NCBI GenBank assembly: GCA_037140715.1
Contig: JBAXDX010000001.1
Coordinates: forward strand, 1-64,000
DNA: 64,000 nucleotides
Direction: 5' to 3'
Origin: JAUZPB01 sp037140715
GTDB lineage: Bacteria > Bacteroidota > Ignavibacteria > Ignavibacteriales > SURF-24
Positions 45,584 through 54,972 of this stretch are shown here, piece after piece (the first letter of the stretch is position 1; every line of letters starts with the position of its first letter). The position numbers were made by a program, and so were the translations under genes. The notes beneath the pieces were generated by a model. The model saw only the letters and a program-made list of their open reading frames with translations. It did not search any database and had not been told where the DNA came from.

Positions 45584-46964
45584 TTAGTTTCAGATACTGG
45601 AGAGGTGCCAGAATAAAGCCAGGCAAAAGTGAAACACATGTACCCAATATGACTCCAGAACTTCCCATGTTGAGATATTTGGCAAATAATACTGATAACG
45701 GTATGTTAATGAGCATTGCAACAATATGATAGTATATTTCCACCTGAACCTTTCCCGAACCATTTATAAAAGTGATAAAAATGCTGTTCCATGTAGCTAT
45801 TATTACATACAAACCCATAAAGGCTGATAAGAGAAACGGAATATTCACGGTCTCGCCTACCCAGAATCTGTAAACATATTTGGAAATTATCAATAAAAAA
45901 ACTACTCCGAGTATTACAGCCAGCCAGATCATAATCAATTTTTTAATCGATGATTTAATCCATGGGATTTCATTCTGTGTAAATGCATCAGTAAAAGCCG
46001 ACCAAAAAGGCGCAAGGATAATAGAAAAGATAGTCAGGGGAATATTGAAGTATTTAAAAGCGATGTTGTATGGAGTTACATCTGCAGGCCCAAGTACCTG
46101 CGCAATAATAACGTTATCAGTTGCATTAATTATAACAAATGCAATTTGTAAAATAAAAAATTTAATCCCGAGGCTTGCCAGTGGTTTAAAAAACTTAAAA
46201 TCCACATACCTGATATCAGGTCTTATTAATTTATATCTTTGTTTAAAGAAATATAGCGTTGCTATAAATAAAACAAATACTGGTGCCACGCTGTATATCA
46301 GGCTGATATTCAGCAGATTTCCATACGAAAGTCGCGTTACAATAAAAATTGCAGTCAATGAGAGAGTATTTGCAATCAGAGATAGACCGCTACTTATGGC
46401 TGGAGACTGATAAGACGAAAGGATTACTCCGATTAGATTTAATATTAATTGAATAGAAAAGAATGTAAATACTAACAGAACAACTGTGTTTATTTCTCCT
46501 GCCATGCTTGGTTGTGTATTAAAAAACTTTATCCAATTAAAAAATGGATTAACAGTTACAAACAACAAGTAAAAAAAAACGGTTACGATTATAAGAGAAA
46601 TATAAGTAGTACTTACATATTTTTTAGCCAGGTTATAATCTTCTACAGCCAATGCTTCAGAGAGTTTATTCCTTAATCCGTTTCCGAGTCCGATATCAAA
46701 AAAACTAAACCATCCAATAAAGGAGCTTATTGTAAGCCATAGACCATATCTTGTAGCACCCAGAGAATGCAGAGTAAGGGGCACAAGCAGAAAACCAATG
46801 CTTATGCTTAAGCCTCTAACAACAAGCGATGCCACAATATTTTTTCTGGTCTTCAGACTTCGCGTATGACCAATTGTAAAATAATCTTTGACTTTATCTA
46901 TCATTTGGTGAAAAGTACATATTTGGTAATTTTTGGGAAATACTTTTTCAGACTTTGACGTCAT
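45549..46964 (-). CDS. Wzx-type oligosaccharide flippase
   Basis: About 471 residues from the ATG at 46964, which shares one base with the stop of the upstream YfhO gene (TGATG); a TTG at 46967 is the alternative. It has about 12-14 membrane helices of the MATE/MOP-like polysaccharide transporter fold: LGATRYGLWLTISSFIGWFS, then IGLGNGLRNKLSEALA near the N terminus. It would flip lipid-linked glycan repeats across the inner membrane. Confidence 0.88.
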   Translation of the reverse strand: MTSKSEKVFPKNYQICTFHQMIDKVKDYFTIGHTRSLKTRKNIVASLVVRGLSISIGFLLVPLTLHSLGATRYGLWLTISSFIGWFSFFDIGLGNGLRNKLSEALAVEDYNLAKKYVSTTYISLIIVTVFFYLLFVTVNPFFNWIKFFNTQPSMAGEINTVVLLVFTFFSIQLILNLIGVILSSYQSPAISSGLSLIANTLSLTAIFIVTRLSYGNLLNISLIYSVAPVFVLFIATLYFFKQRYKLIRPDIRYVDFKFFKPLASLGIKFFILQIAFVIINATDNVIIAQVLGPADVTPYNIAFKYFNIPLTIFSIILAPFWSAFTDAFTQNEIPWIKSSIKKLIMIWLAVILGVVFLLIISKYVYRFWVGETVNIPFLLSAFMGLYVIIATWNSIFITFINGSGKVQVEIYYHIVAMLINIPLSVLFAKYLNMGSSGVILGTCVSLLPGFILAPLQYLKLINGRARGIWNR

Positions 46965-49513
46965 CAATCTGTTTTCTTTTCCTTAAACGTCATAACCAAC
47001 GAAACAGCAAAAATAATAATTACTCCGGCGCTTAAAATCAATGCAAGATACTTGCTTACAGTAAAGCTTATGGGAGCATAAATGAATTCGACTTTATGCT
47101 GTCCCTTGGGAACTACAATGCCTCTGAAGTTATGATTGGTTCTGTATATCGTTGTCTCGCTGCCGTCAACCAAAGCTTTCCAGCCTTTCGGAAAGTATGT
47201 ATCGCCTAGGAAAAGAAAGTTATTTCCTGTTGCCTTTGCATCTATAGTTATATGTTCATCTTTATAGCTTACCATTTTAACATAAGCAATATTGCTGTCA
47301 GGCTTATCAACAGCAGGCTCGGCATCTTCAAGAAAGGCAATATTCTTCGGATCGAAAGAATTATTCTTAATCAGGTTTAATATCTGAATTGCCGGTTTCT
47401 TCTGTACCGTGTTGACAAAATATGCCCTCGGCAACGCTGTATCAAATTGGTAAACTGTGCTTTGCTGCGACTTATATATTTCAGTTAACGATGTAAAGTT
47501 AACCGCCTTATCAAAAACAACATACCTAACATTAAGCATTCTCCAGAGAGTCGGATTGACCACAGTACCGAGAACATCGATTATATCCTGATAAGCCCGC
47601 GGCTTAATACCCGAATAACCATATATATCCTGTATCAGAAAATAAGCGTGATAGTTCGCGTTATTGCCAATACTGCCCGGCGAGCCATCCTGCTTCAGGC
47701 TTATGATTCTGTAAGGGTCATTATCTTTCCGCTCTTTAATTGCTTTTACATAATCAGGCTCATTAAATTCCTGACCAATAGTTGTCTCCTGAACATACTC
47801 TGCTCCGCGGCTGTCAATTCTCCAGAGGTCGAACAATGTAAATATAATTACTGCAAGCGCAAGCAGTTCTTTATTTATCTTCGAATTAATGTATGCATAA
47901 GCAAGACCGAAGACCGCGCCCATTATTGCAAATGCAATCAGCGCATCGTTATAAAACATTGTAGAGATATAAGGAGCAAGCTGTTTAAACCCCTCGATTT
48001 GCGGCTGAATCTTTTCAGCGTTAAGCAAACGCGATGTAAACCAGTCCTTTACCACTCCGCCCATTACGACTGTCAAAATAAATAACGTGCCGAAGGCTAT
48101 CGCGGAAACCCCGACTATCTTCTCTGCCTTCTTATCCCTTTCATGCCTCATCAAAATTATTTTATTCAGCCCGAGTCCGGCAAGAAACGGGAAGCTCAGT
48201 TGCACAACCACAAGCATCATCGAAGGCACTCTGAACTTATCAAAATAAGGGAAATAGTAAAACATCAGATCAAAAACCGGCGAGAAATTTTTCCCGAATG
48301 AAACAAGCAGTCCTGTCGCCGAAATAATCGTAAGAAACTGAACAAACGGGTCATTCCAGCTTGTAAATATTGCGAACAATCCGAGGAAGAAAACTATAAC
48401 CCCCATATACATCGCTACGTCAACCATTTCCATCTGACCAAAATAAGTGTTTATCTTCGTATCCTGATTGTTTGAGAGAGTTCCGTTGTAAACACTACTT
48501 CCAAAGCCATAATACGACGGGAAAATAAATGTCATTACTTCGCCCGGAGAAAATGACCACTGTGTATGATAATCATAATACTCCGAACCGGAAGAAGGTT
48601 CACCCTTTGAATCAGCAGCCTTGCTTTCAACTACACTCTTGGCTCCTCTGGTTGAATATGGAGCGTAGTTATAAGTCTGAGTAAGGTCAGCCGACTGAAT
48701 AAGCAAAGCTATAATTGCAGCGACTATAAATACCCCCGCCGATTTAAACAACTGTTTTACCGCGGCATTGTCCCTGACAATCAGATAGTGGATAAAGTAA
48801 TAAATAAAATATACCATAACAGAAAACAGCGTATAGAAAATTATCTGAACATGCCATCCCTGAACAAAAAGCTGGAGAGCCATCGTAAGCAGTACAGCAT
48901 CAAGCAGTTTTATTCTTTTTTTGAATTTCAAAAGGATTAGAAATATCAGCGGATACATACATATCGAGGTAAGCTTTGTAACATGACCAATGAAGAGAAA
49001 GACTATCAGTCCCGTACTAAAAGAAGCTGCTATTGCGGCAAAGAGACTGACAAGTGTATTCCTCGTTTTATATTTCATCAGGAAAAAACTTGTAAAGGCA
49101 AGCAGAATAAGATAAAGAGTCCACGTTACATACTGTACGCTGAATATATCGGCAAAGCCCCACTTTATTACTGTAATACCAACATAGATCAGGTTGAACC
49201 ACGTAAACCCAACAGACATAGCATAAGCCGGTATCCCGCAGAATACATAGGGATTCCATAGCGTGAAACCTTCTTTATGCGTGGTAATATAAGTGGTCAG
49301 GCTCTTACTTGTTACAATATCGCCCGACTGAAATGTCTTGCCGCCGAAATACATCGGAGCAAAAAATATCAGAAATAAAAGGAAAAGAATTACGAGCGAA
49401 ACGGCTGTCTGATATTTTTCAGGAACAATATTATTCAGTTCAAACTCTTTTTTATCTGATATTTTTTTCGTTTTAGCGGATGTTCCAATTACTCTTTTTG
49501 TTTTGGTCGCCAT
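46964..49513 (-). CDS. YfhO-family membrane protein
   Basis: An 849-residue multi-pass inner-membrane protein (about 13 transmembrane helices in the first 550 residues, then a periplasmic domain of about 250 residues and a last helix). The N-terminal half includes YFGGKTFQSGDIVTSKSL and LWNPYVFCGIPAYA; the soluble part includes VDGSETTIYRTNHNFRGIVV. This is the YfhO / GT-C-like family, implicated in glycosylation of wall polymers in Gram-positives and common in Bacteroidota. It is coupled with the flippase by overlapping stop/start. Confidence 0.88.
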   Translation of the reverse strand: MATKTKRVIGTSAKTKKISDKKEFELNNIVPEKYQTAVSLVILFLLFLIFFAPMYFGGKTFQSGDIVTSKSLTTYITTHKEGFTLWNPYVFCGIPAYAMSVGFTWFNLIYVGITVIKWGFADIFSVQYVTWTLYLILLAFTSFFLMKYKTRNTLVSLFAAIAASFSTGLIVFLFIGHVTKLTSICMYPLIFLILLKFKKRIKLLDAVLLTMALQLFVQGWHVQIIFYTLFSVMVYFIYYFIHYLIVRDNAAVKQLFKSAGVFIVAAIIALLIQSADLTQTYNYAPYSTRGAKSVVESKAADSKGEPSSGSEYYDYHTQWSFSPGEVMTFIFPSYYGFGSSVYNGTLSNNQDTKINTYFGQMEMVDVAMYMGVIVFFLGLFAIFTSWNDPFVQFLTIISATGLLVSFGKNFSPVFDLMFYYFPYFDKFRVPSMMLVVVQLSFPFLAGLGLNKIILMRHERDKKAEKIVGVSAIAFGTLFILTVVMGGVVKDWFTSRLLNAEKIQPQIEGFKQLAPYISTMFYNDALIAFAIMGAVFGLAYAYINSKINKELLALAVIIFTLFDLWRIDSRGAEYVQETTIGQEFNEPDYVKAIKERKDNDPYRIISLKQDGSPGSIGNNANYHAYFLIQDIYGYSGIKPRAYQDIIDVLGTVVNPTLWRMLNVRYVVFDKAVNFTSLTEIYKSQQSTVYQFDTALPRAYFVNTVQKKPAIQILNLIKNNSFDPKNIAFLEDAEPAVDKPDSNIAYVKMVSYKDEHITIDAKATGNNFLFLGDTYFPKGWKALVDGSETTIYRTNHNFRGIVVPKGQHKVEFIYAPISFTVSKYLALILSAGVIIIFAVSLVMTFKEKKTD

Positions 49514-49546
49514 TTTTCCTTTCTCCTGGTCGGTCTGCTGATTTTT

Positions 49547-49590
49547 TATTAACTCATATTATACAAAATATCCGAACTATAAACACATTG
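49547..49590. repeat. Short repeat copy TTATTAACTCATATTATACA
   Basis: This matches a repeat with core CTCATGTTATGCAAA that recurs near 50103 and 61038. It lies directly after the truncated toxin ORF and appears to have replaced its 3' end. Confidence 0.45.
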
Positions 49591-49593
49591 TCT

Positions 49594-49767
49594 CTAATCG
49601 CCGACTCTCAACCGCCACACGTCCATAGTTTTTAGCTTTTTAATATCGCATGAATTAAAATCTTCTTTTAATTTTTTAAGCGCATGGGTTACCCTGGACT
49701 GAGTCTTACCGTCAAGTTTGAGATAAGCTTTTTCAAACGATATGGAAAATTCAATTTCACTTATCAT
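49594..49767 (-). pseudogene. Truncated RelE/ParE-type toxin
   Basis: 57 codons starting ATG at 49767 and ending TAG at 49594-49596. The sequence runs MISEIEFSISFEKAYLKLDG, then KLKTMDVWRLRVGD and stop. RelE/ParE toxins continue RxGDYRxxY after that motif; here GAT is followed by TAG then AGA, so the conserved Tyr codon appears replaced by a stop, and what follows is the intergenic repeat. The C-terminal strands and catalytic end are therefore lost. It follows its antitoxin gene by two bases. Confidence 0.7.
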
Positions 49768-49769
49768 AT

Positions 49770-50021
49770 TTAGCCATAAATTTCTCGTATGGAATAGTTT
49801 TTTTTTGAACGTCTGGCTTTTCCGATCAGCTCAGTCTCTTCCTTTGTCGGTTCCTCTTCAGGAACGTTCTCCAGGAAATCAAGGAACGGGTCATTCTCTT
49901 TTGCTTCCCGTTTCCCCGCCAGGGATTCAATAATTGTCGTTACAGCTTTAATCTCGCTTTTTGAAAGCATGGGAAGCAGAGACTGTATTCTGCTTATTCC
50001 ATTGTTTTCGCGCGTTCCCAT
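49770..50021 (-). CDS. Antitoxin of a RelE-type module
   Basis: 83 residues with a helical N terminus (MGTRENNGISRIQSLLPMLS), then an acidic linker and C-terminal GKARRSKKNYSIREIYG. The size, charge pattern and position immediately before a RelE/ParE-like ORF support an antitoxin role. It ends two bases before the toxin ATG. A short repeat interrupts the toxin, so the antitoxin may now be purposeless. Confidence 0.65.
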   Translation of the reverse strand: MGTRENNGISRIQSLLPMLSKSEIKAVTTIIESLAGKREAKENDPFLDFLENVPEEEPTKEETELIGKARRSKKNYSIREIYG

Positions 50022-50102
50022 TTATTTTCTCTCTTTAATAATAATTTTAATGCAAAATAAATCAATCCTGTGTCCGTTGTATTAGATCTTTTTAGAGTGA
50101 AT

Positions 50103-50182
50103 TCATTCATGTTATGCAAAAATGTCAGAACTATGATTTATTTCATATTGATTTGCGTTATCATATAAATCACAGTTCAGAT
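50103..50182. repeat. Palindromic repeat with GAACTATGATTTAT arms
   Basis: GAACTATGATTTAT (about 50131-50144) is inverted as ATAAATCACAGTTC (about 50164-50177). Upstream lies the CTCATGTTATGCAAA motif. A related palindrome is found at 51062-51145. Confidence 0.5.
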
Positions 50183-50214
50183 GGATTTTGTATAACGTGC
50201 GTTATTAATCCATA

Positions 50215-51027
50215 CTATTTTTTCTTTGCGATAAAATTTATTCCCGCTCCGACTTTATTCTCCGACTGATAATCCGCATACATCATTATCAGCGTGAATG
50301 GAAATGTTATCAGATAATAAAAAGGAAGAAGAGCTGACAGTACTTTCGAAATATTAAGCATCCGCATCGGGTACTTAACACCGAGCCGCCAGGATTTATC
50401 TCCCCAGTAACCATAAGTATATTTTGACTGATATACCTCAAAACCAATCGGCTCAAGTTTATTTTTAAGATCTTCAAACGAATAGCCGGCTCTTGCATGC
50501 TCGCCTATAAAGCTCTCTTCATGTTCGTCATGAACATCGCTGCCGCCATATATCGAAGGAGTATTGATCATCAGAAACCCGCCTGGCTTCAAAGCCCTGT
50601 AAAAATTTTCAAACACCTTTACATCGTCAACAATATGTTCCATTACGTCAACTGAAAGTATTAAATTAAATTTATCCCGATGTTTAATCTTCGTAAGGTC
50701 TTCAACGCCAAATGAAACGCTGGTTAACCCGCTCTCTCTGAAAAACTCTTTACAGTCCTCAATCCATTCCTTCTTTATATCAATTGCGTGGATATTATTT
50801 GGGAGCAGTTTCTTTGCCATAAAATAGGCATATTGCCCGTAGCCTGTTCCTGCGTCATAAATATTTATTTTATCATGGCCGAAAAGTTTTCTAAGTTTTT
50901 TCAGCTCTCTTCTTACATACCATGAGCGGAGAAACATTATATCCAGGACTTTATAGAATAAAATTCTGAGAACAGGAAATTTCTTTATCCAGCCCGCGAA
51001 TATATTTTTTATCGGATCGTAGTGCAT
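50215..51027 (-). CDS. Class I SAM-dependent methyltransferase
   Basis: About 270 residues from the ATG at 51027; the longer frame to 51120 runs through a palindromic repeat and is unlikely to be coding. Motif I is INIYDAGTGYGQYAYFMAKK, then IHAIDIKKEWIEDCK, VDVMEHIVDDVKVFENFYRA and LKPGGFLMINTPS. The last part holds a hydrophobic stretch (VLSALLPFYYLITFPFTLIM), so it may be membrane-associated. Likely acts on a glycan or lipid-linked intermediate. Confidence 0.82.
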   Translation of the reverse strand: MHYDPIKNIFAGWIKKFPVLRILFYKVLDIMFLRSWYVRRELKKLRKLFGHDKINIYDAGTGYGQYAYFMAKKLLPNNIHAIDIKKEWIEDCKEFFRESGLTSVSFGVEDLTKIKHRDKFNLILSVDVMEHIVDDVKVFENFYRALKPGGFLMINTPSIYGGSDVHDEHEESFIGEHARAGYSFEDLKNKLEPIGFEVYQSKYTYGYWGDKSWRLGVKYPMRMLNISKVLSALLPFYYLITFPFTLIMMYADYQSENKVGAGINFIAKKK

Positions 51028-51061
51028 AGTAATTATAATTGTTATTGTAAAAACTTCTGCC

Positions 51062-51145
51062 AGAACTATGATTCTGTGATTTATATGATGAAACACCCCA
51101 CGGGTTGAAACCCGTGGCAATGAAAATAAATCATAGCTCAGACAA
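51062..51145. repeat. Palindromic intergenic repeat (AACTATGATT / CCACGGG)
   Basis: An outer arm, GAACTATGATT at about 51063-51073, is roughly inverted as ATAAATCATAGCTC near 51126-51139. An inner perfect hairpin, CCACGGGTTGAAACCCGTGG, lies at 51098-51117. It resembles the repeat at 50103-50182. It creates an artificial N-terminal extension on the upstream methyltransferase frame. Confidence 0.6.
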
Positions 51146-52262
51146 TTTTCATAAAGTCCAGAATACCCTCGGTAAATTTATTCCAGGAGTATTTATCCAC
51201 TTCCCGCTCTATGTTCTTTTGGAACTCTTCTTCCTTATTTTCAGCATAGAACTTTGCTATGGCTTCAGCCATGAGCGCGGGCTTTTCTTTTTCAACTATG
51301 TAGCCGGTAATGCCATTTAAAACCACTTCCTCAAGTCCGCCTACGCTGGTTGCGATTACCGGCTTCTTAAAATTCATTGCTATCTGTACGATGCCGCTTT
51401 GAGTTGCATCCCTGTAGGGAAGTATTACGGCGTCTGCGGCACAGAAGTAATAGCGTACTTCAGACGTCGGGATAAAGTCATTGAACATGTGAAGCGATTC
51501 CGCTAGATCAAGCTCTTTGATTATTTTTTTATACTTATCTTCATTGGCGTAAAACTCGCCGGCAATTATTACCTTTAGGTTCAGCTTATCCTTTAGCAAT
51601 GCCGCCGCTTCTAAAAGAACATCAAGTCCTTTATAGTCCCTGATAAATCCAAAGAAAAGAATTAGCTTCTCATCCTTTAATTTCAAATGTTCTCTTGCTT
51701 CGGACTTTGAAACCGGCGCTCCGAAATTAGAATAGACCGGATGAGGCAATACCTTGTTTACCGCTCCCGGTTTAATTGTAAGCAGGTCAGCCTGAACTTT
51801 TTGAGAAAGCAGTACAAAATAATCAACTGCCCTGAAAAAATATTTAGTAAAGCTTTTATCGCCCGGTTTTCTTTCATGCGGAATTACATTATCGCATATA
51901 GCAATCACTTTAGTCTTTCCGTTAAGCTTTGCCAGTATGGATATTGTCCCGAAACATGGGCCGAAAAAAGGCATCCAGTATTTATATATGATAAGGTCAG
52001 GTGCATCCTTCTTAAGTCTTAATCCAACTTTAACCCAGTTTAGCGGGTTAACTGAATCCACAAGCACTTCAGTCGGAATTGGTTCAACCGTATCTCCCGA
52101 TTCAAACTGCGATTTACCCGGGAAGAATATCGAAGGATACTGCCTCTTAAAAGTAATTACATTGACATCGTGCTCTTTGGATAACTGGTTATATAACAAA
52201 CCAATAAAATGCGCTATGCCTCCCCTAAGAGGGAAAGCGGTAGAAAGAATAGTTATTTTCAT
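51138..52262 (-). CDS. GT4-family glycosyltransferase
   Basis: A 374-residue GT-B enzyme: MKITILSTAFPLRGGIAHFI, LILFFGFIRDYKGLDVLLEA (donor-domain start), ADAVILPYRDATQSGIVQIA and the conserved KPVIATSVGGLEEVVLNGIT. Family 4 glycosyltransferases retain configuration and use nucleotide sugars. The start overlaps the stop of the upstream GT9 gene by 4 bases, so the two are coupled. Confidence 0.9.
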   Translation of the reverse strand: MKITILSTAFPLRGGIAHFIGLLYNQLSKEHDVNVITFKRQYPSIFFPGKSQFESGDTVEPIPTEVLVDSVNPLNWVKVGLRLKKDAPDLIIYKYWMPFFGPCFGTISILAKLNGKTKVIAICDNVIPHERKPGDKSFTKYFFRAVDYFVLLSQKVQADLLTIKPGAVNKVLPHPVYSNFGAPVSKSEAREHLKLKDEKLILFFGFIRDYKGLDVLLEAAALLKDKLNLKVIIAGEFYANEDKYKKIIKELDLAESLHMFNDFIPTSEVRYYFCAADAVILPYRDATQSGIVQIAMNFKKPVIATSVGGLEEVVLNGITGYIVEKEKPALMAEAIAKFYAENKEEEFQKNIEREVDKYSWNKFTEGILDFMKIV

Positions 52263-53353
52263 CCGTGAAGAATTGCTGTAATTGTTTTAAGAACCCTGTC
52301 AGCCTTAATGAAGTTCATACACTGGTATTCTGTATTTACACAGACCGGACTATAAAAACATTTGCATTCCTTATCAGGCTGAATAATTTCACCAAGTCCG
52401 AAGAGTTCAAACTCACGCGGGTTGAAAATATTATTGAACAGGACGATTTTCTTATTTAAGCCGAGCGTGATGTGCATAGCCATTGTAACGCCGGTAACGA
52501 CAAGGTCGCACTGGTCAACGAGATTAATAAACTTTTCAAGCGTAAAATAGCCGGGATATTTACCGCCCGTCTCAGACGCGAATCTCCTGTTCTTTTCATC
52601 TTCCTGTTCGCCGCCAAGGAATACTACTTCGCAGCCAGCCAGTATAAGGCATTTGGCAAGCTCGCTCCAGCTTTCATCGGGCCATAAACGCGAAGTCCAT
52701 CTTCCGCCGCAGCCGGTGTTCAGTCCAATTATTTTTTTTGATCTATCAAGCGTCCATTCGCCGGCATACCGGCTGAATGATGAGAGAATATATTTTTCAC
52801 CGTTATAATTAAAACCGGAGACTTCAAATATCTCTTCAAGGTAATGCTTTTCATTGGACTTATTAATATCATCAAAAATACCGGTCAGGTATTTTGCCTC
52901 AGCATCTTTGTCTGCCGGATATGGAGAACCATCTTTAAGGATGTAACCTTTCTTTACTTTTGCGTTGAGGCTGTTTATAAGAGCGCACGCCTCTTTATCT
53001 TTATCAAGATTTACGACATAGTCATAACTTAACGACTTTAAATATGAGACTCCCTCAGGATTATATTTTATAACCGAGTCAACATCCTTAGGAACAACTG
53101 ACGGTGTCTGTGTAAGCCAGAATATTTTAGCATTTGGATATTTAGCCCTAAGCGGAAAAAGTATCGGAGTAGTTCTGATAACATCGCCGACCGCGCCAAG
53201 CTTTATTATTAATACTTTCTGTGTGGTGGCGTCATAATACTGGCAGCCTGACCCGTCTTTGCTATTGCAATGCACGCCATGTGTTTTATGCGGTCTGCAT
53301 GGAATATCTCCGCGAAAATGACGGCAGTCAAATTTTATGTCCGATAGCTTCAT
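52259..53353 (-). CDS. Family 9 glycosyltransferase (heptosyltransferase-like) with N-terminal Cys/His cluster
   Basis: About 364 residues from the ATG at 53353. The GT9 fold begins at VLIIKLGAVGDVIRTTPILF and the donor site includes IIGLNTGCGGRWTSRLWPDE and LVVTGVTMAMHITLGLNKK. An unusual N-terminal ~40 residues carry Cys10, Cys19, Cys29 and Cys37 plus several His (CRHFRGDIPCRPHKTHGVHC), as in a small metal-binding motif. It would add heptose or a related sugar to LPS core; hldD in the same window supplies ADP-heptose. Confidence 0.85.
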   Translation of the reverse strand: MKLSDIKFDCRHFRGDIPCRPHKTHGVHCNSKDGSGCQYYDATTQKVLIIKLGAVGDVIRTTPILFPLRAKYPNAKIFWLTQTPSVVPKDVDSVIKYNPEGVSYLKSLSYDYVVNLDKDKEACALINSLNAKVKKGYILKDGSPYPADKDAEAKYLTGIFDDINKSNEKHYLEEIFEVSGFNYNGEKYILSSFSRYAGEWTLDRSKKIIGLNTGCGGRWTSRLWPDESWSELAKCLILAGCEVVFLGGEQEDEKNRRFASETGGKYPGYFTLEKFINLVDQCDLVVTGVTMAMHITLGLNKKIVLFNNIFNPREFELFGLGEIIQPDKECKCFYSPVCVNTEYQCMNFIKADRVLKTITAILHG

Positions 53354-53409
53354 GAACAAAATACCTTAACTTACTGTGTTATATATTTAACCGGATTACC
53401 GCACGAAAG

Positions 53410-53478
53410 CATGGTTGAGTTTACTATAAAAAGAATATTTTTGGTAAAAAATCCTTTTCGTAGCAAACTCAGCCATGC
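53410..53478. repeat. Hairpin between two minus-strand glycan genes
   Basis: GCATGGTTGAGTTT (about 53410-53423) is inverted as AAACTCAGCCATGC (about 53465-53478), a 14-bp stem with one mismatch. No T-rich tail follows directly in the minus-strand direction, so it is more likely a palindromic repeat than a terminator. Confidence 0.55.
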
Positions 53479-53483
53479 TCTAC

Positions 53484-54836
53484 TCAGCTTTTCTCTTTTA
53501 TCGAATACTCTTTATCGTTCTGTGAGTTATGCACCATCAGCTCGCCTAATAATCCTACCGAGAAGAATTGAACGCCAACAATAATAAGCAGCATTCCAAG
53601 GAATAAAAGCGGACGGCTGCTTAGGGACTTTCCTGTTATCCATTCAACCGAGAGGTAACCATTTACTACAATGCCTATCAGGAATGAAACAGCTCCGAGG
53701 AATCCAAACAGATGCATCGGACGCCTGATATAACGTGTAGTAAACATTACTGTAATAAGATCAATAAAGCCCTTGAAAAATCTCGAAATGCCAAACTTGG
53801 TTTGTCCGAACCTGCGGGCGTGATGTTTTACCGGTATCTCTGAAATCCTGTAACCCTGCCAGTCGGCAAGCACGGGCATATAGCGGTGAAGCTCGCCATA
53901 TACGTTAATATCTTTCAGAACTTCTTTTCTGTAAGCTTTAAGTCCGCAATTGAAGTCGTGTATCTTAACACCGCTCATCAGTCCGGTAATAAAATTAAAG
54001 AACCTTGATGAATGTCTTTTTACGAAAGGATCGTGGCGCTGCTGCTTCCATCCGGAAACAAGATCATTCCCTTCTTCAAGTTTTTGAATCAGATTAGGAA
54101 TTTCATTCGGATCGTCCTGAAGGTCAGCATCCATAGTAATAACTACATCACCGTTAACATGCTGAAACCCCACATGAAGAGCAGCAGACTTTCCATAGTT
54201 CTTGCGGAAACTGATATATTTAAACCGGTTATCGCTCTTTGAAATTTCTTTTAGTACTGAGAGCGATTTATCCGTACTGCCATCGTCAATGAACATGACT
54301 TCAAATTCCGCGATAATTCCGCGCATTACTTTTTTTATTTCCATTGCCAGAGGACGCAATGATTCTTCCTCATTCAGCAGAGGAATAACCATAGAGATTT
54401 TCTTAAATATCGTTTTTTTTCGTTCATATACAGGAATGCTGCTGTCTCTGGTATCGCTATAAGATCTGCCTCTGTAGCGGTTATAAGGAGCTTTCTTAGA
54501 TCCTTTGGAAGATACCGTATCGTTTACAGCATCATTCCCCGATTTTTCCTGGATACGCACCGGAGGTTCCTCCGGTCTCGCAGTATCCTGTGCTTTTGCC
54601 TGTTGTTCCCCTGACTCCTGAGGCTTGTCTGGTTCTATTGCCTTATTTGAATCCTGAAGTTTATCTGTTTTTTGTTCTCTATGTGGAAACTGCCTCTTAT
54701 TATGCCTTCCATATTGCGGAACCGGACCCCTGCCCAGGCCTTCAGACGAAGTATTCTGAGCCTTTGCTTCTTTAGCTGGCTGATTACCCTGCGGGGTATT
54801 TGAATCCCCTGTATCAGCGTTCTGTTTTTCTTCCAA
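53484..54836 (-). CDS. GtrB/DPM1-like family 2 glycosyltransferase with disordered N terminus
   Basis: 450 residues, starting TTG at 54836 (upstream ATG is followed by TAA). The first ~130 residues are Gln/Pro/charged and look disordered (DTGDSNTPQGNQPAKEAKAQ). Then a GT2 domain: SMVIPLLNEEESLRPLAMEI, VMFIDDGSTDKSLSVL, DVVITMDADLQDDPNEIPNL, and FNCGLKAYRKEVLKDINVY. Two transmembrane helices near the C terminus follow (HLFGFLGAVSFLIGIVV, LLFLGMLLIIVGVQFF). Such enzymes load a sugar on undecaprenyl phosphate. Confidence 0.88.
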   Translation of the reverse strand: MEEKQNADTGDSNTPQGNQPAKEAKAQNTSSEGLGRGPVPQYGRHNKRQFPHREQKTDKLQDSNKAIEPDKPQESGEQQAKAQDTARPEEPPVRIQEKSGNDAVNDTVSSKGSKKAPYNRYRGRSYSDTRDSSIPVYERKKTIFKKISMVIPLLNEEESLRPLAMEIKKVMRGIIAEFEVMFIDDGSTDKSLSVLKEISKSDNRFKYISFRKNYGKSAALHVGFQHVNGDVVITMDADLQDDPNEIPNLIQKLEEGNDLVSGWKQQRHDPFVKRHSSRFFNFITGLMSGVKIHDFNCGLKAYRKEVLKDINVYGELHRYMPVLADWQGYRISEIPVKHHARRFGQTKFGISRFFKGFIDLITVMFTTRYIRRPMHLFGFLGAVSFLIGIVVNGYLSVEWITGKSLSSRPLLFLGMLLIIVGVQFFSVGLLGELMVHNSQNDKEYSIKEKS

Positions 54837-54972
54837 TTACATTATCCCGTTTATTTTTTAAATACCCATAAAATTAAGTTAATAAATAACTAAAATCAAT
54901 TTAACTTTTATACTAATCAATTAATTTAGCAGCCTTACGCGAAATGCTCCGGTCGGAGCTGTGTCAGTCCTG

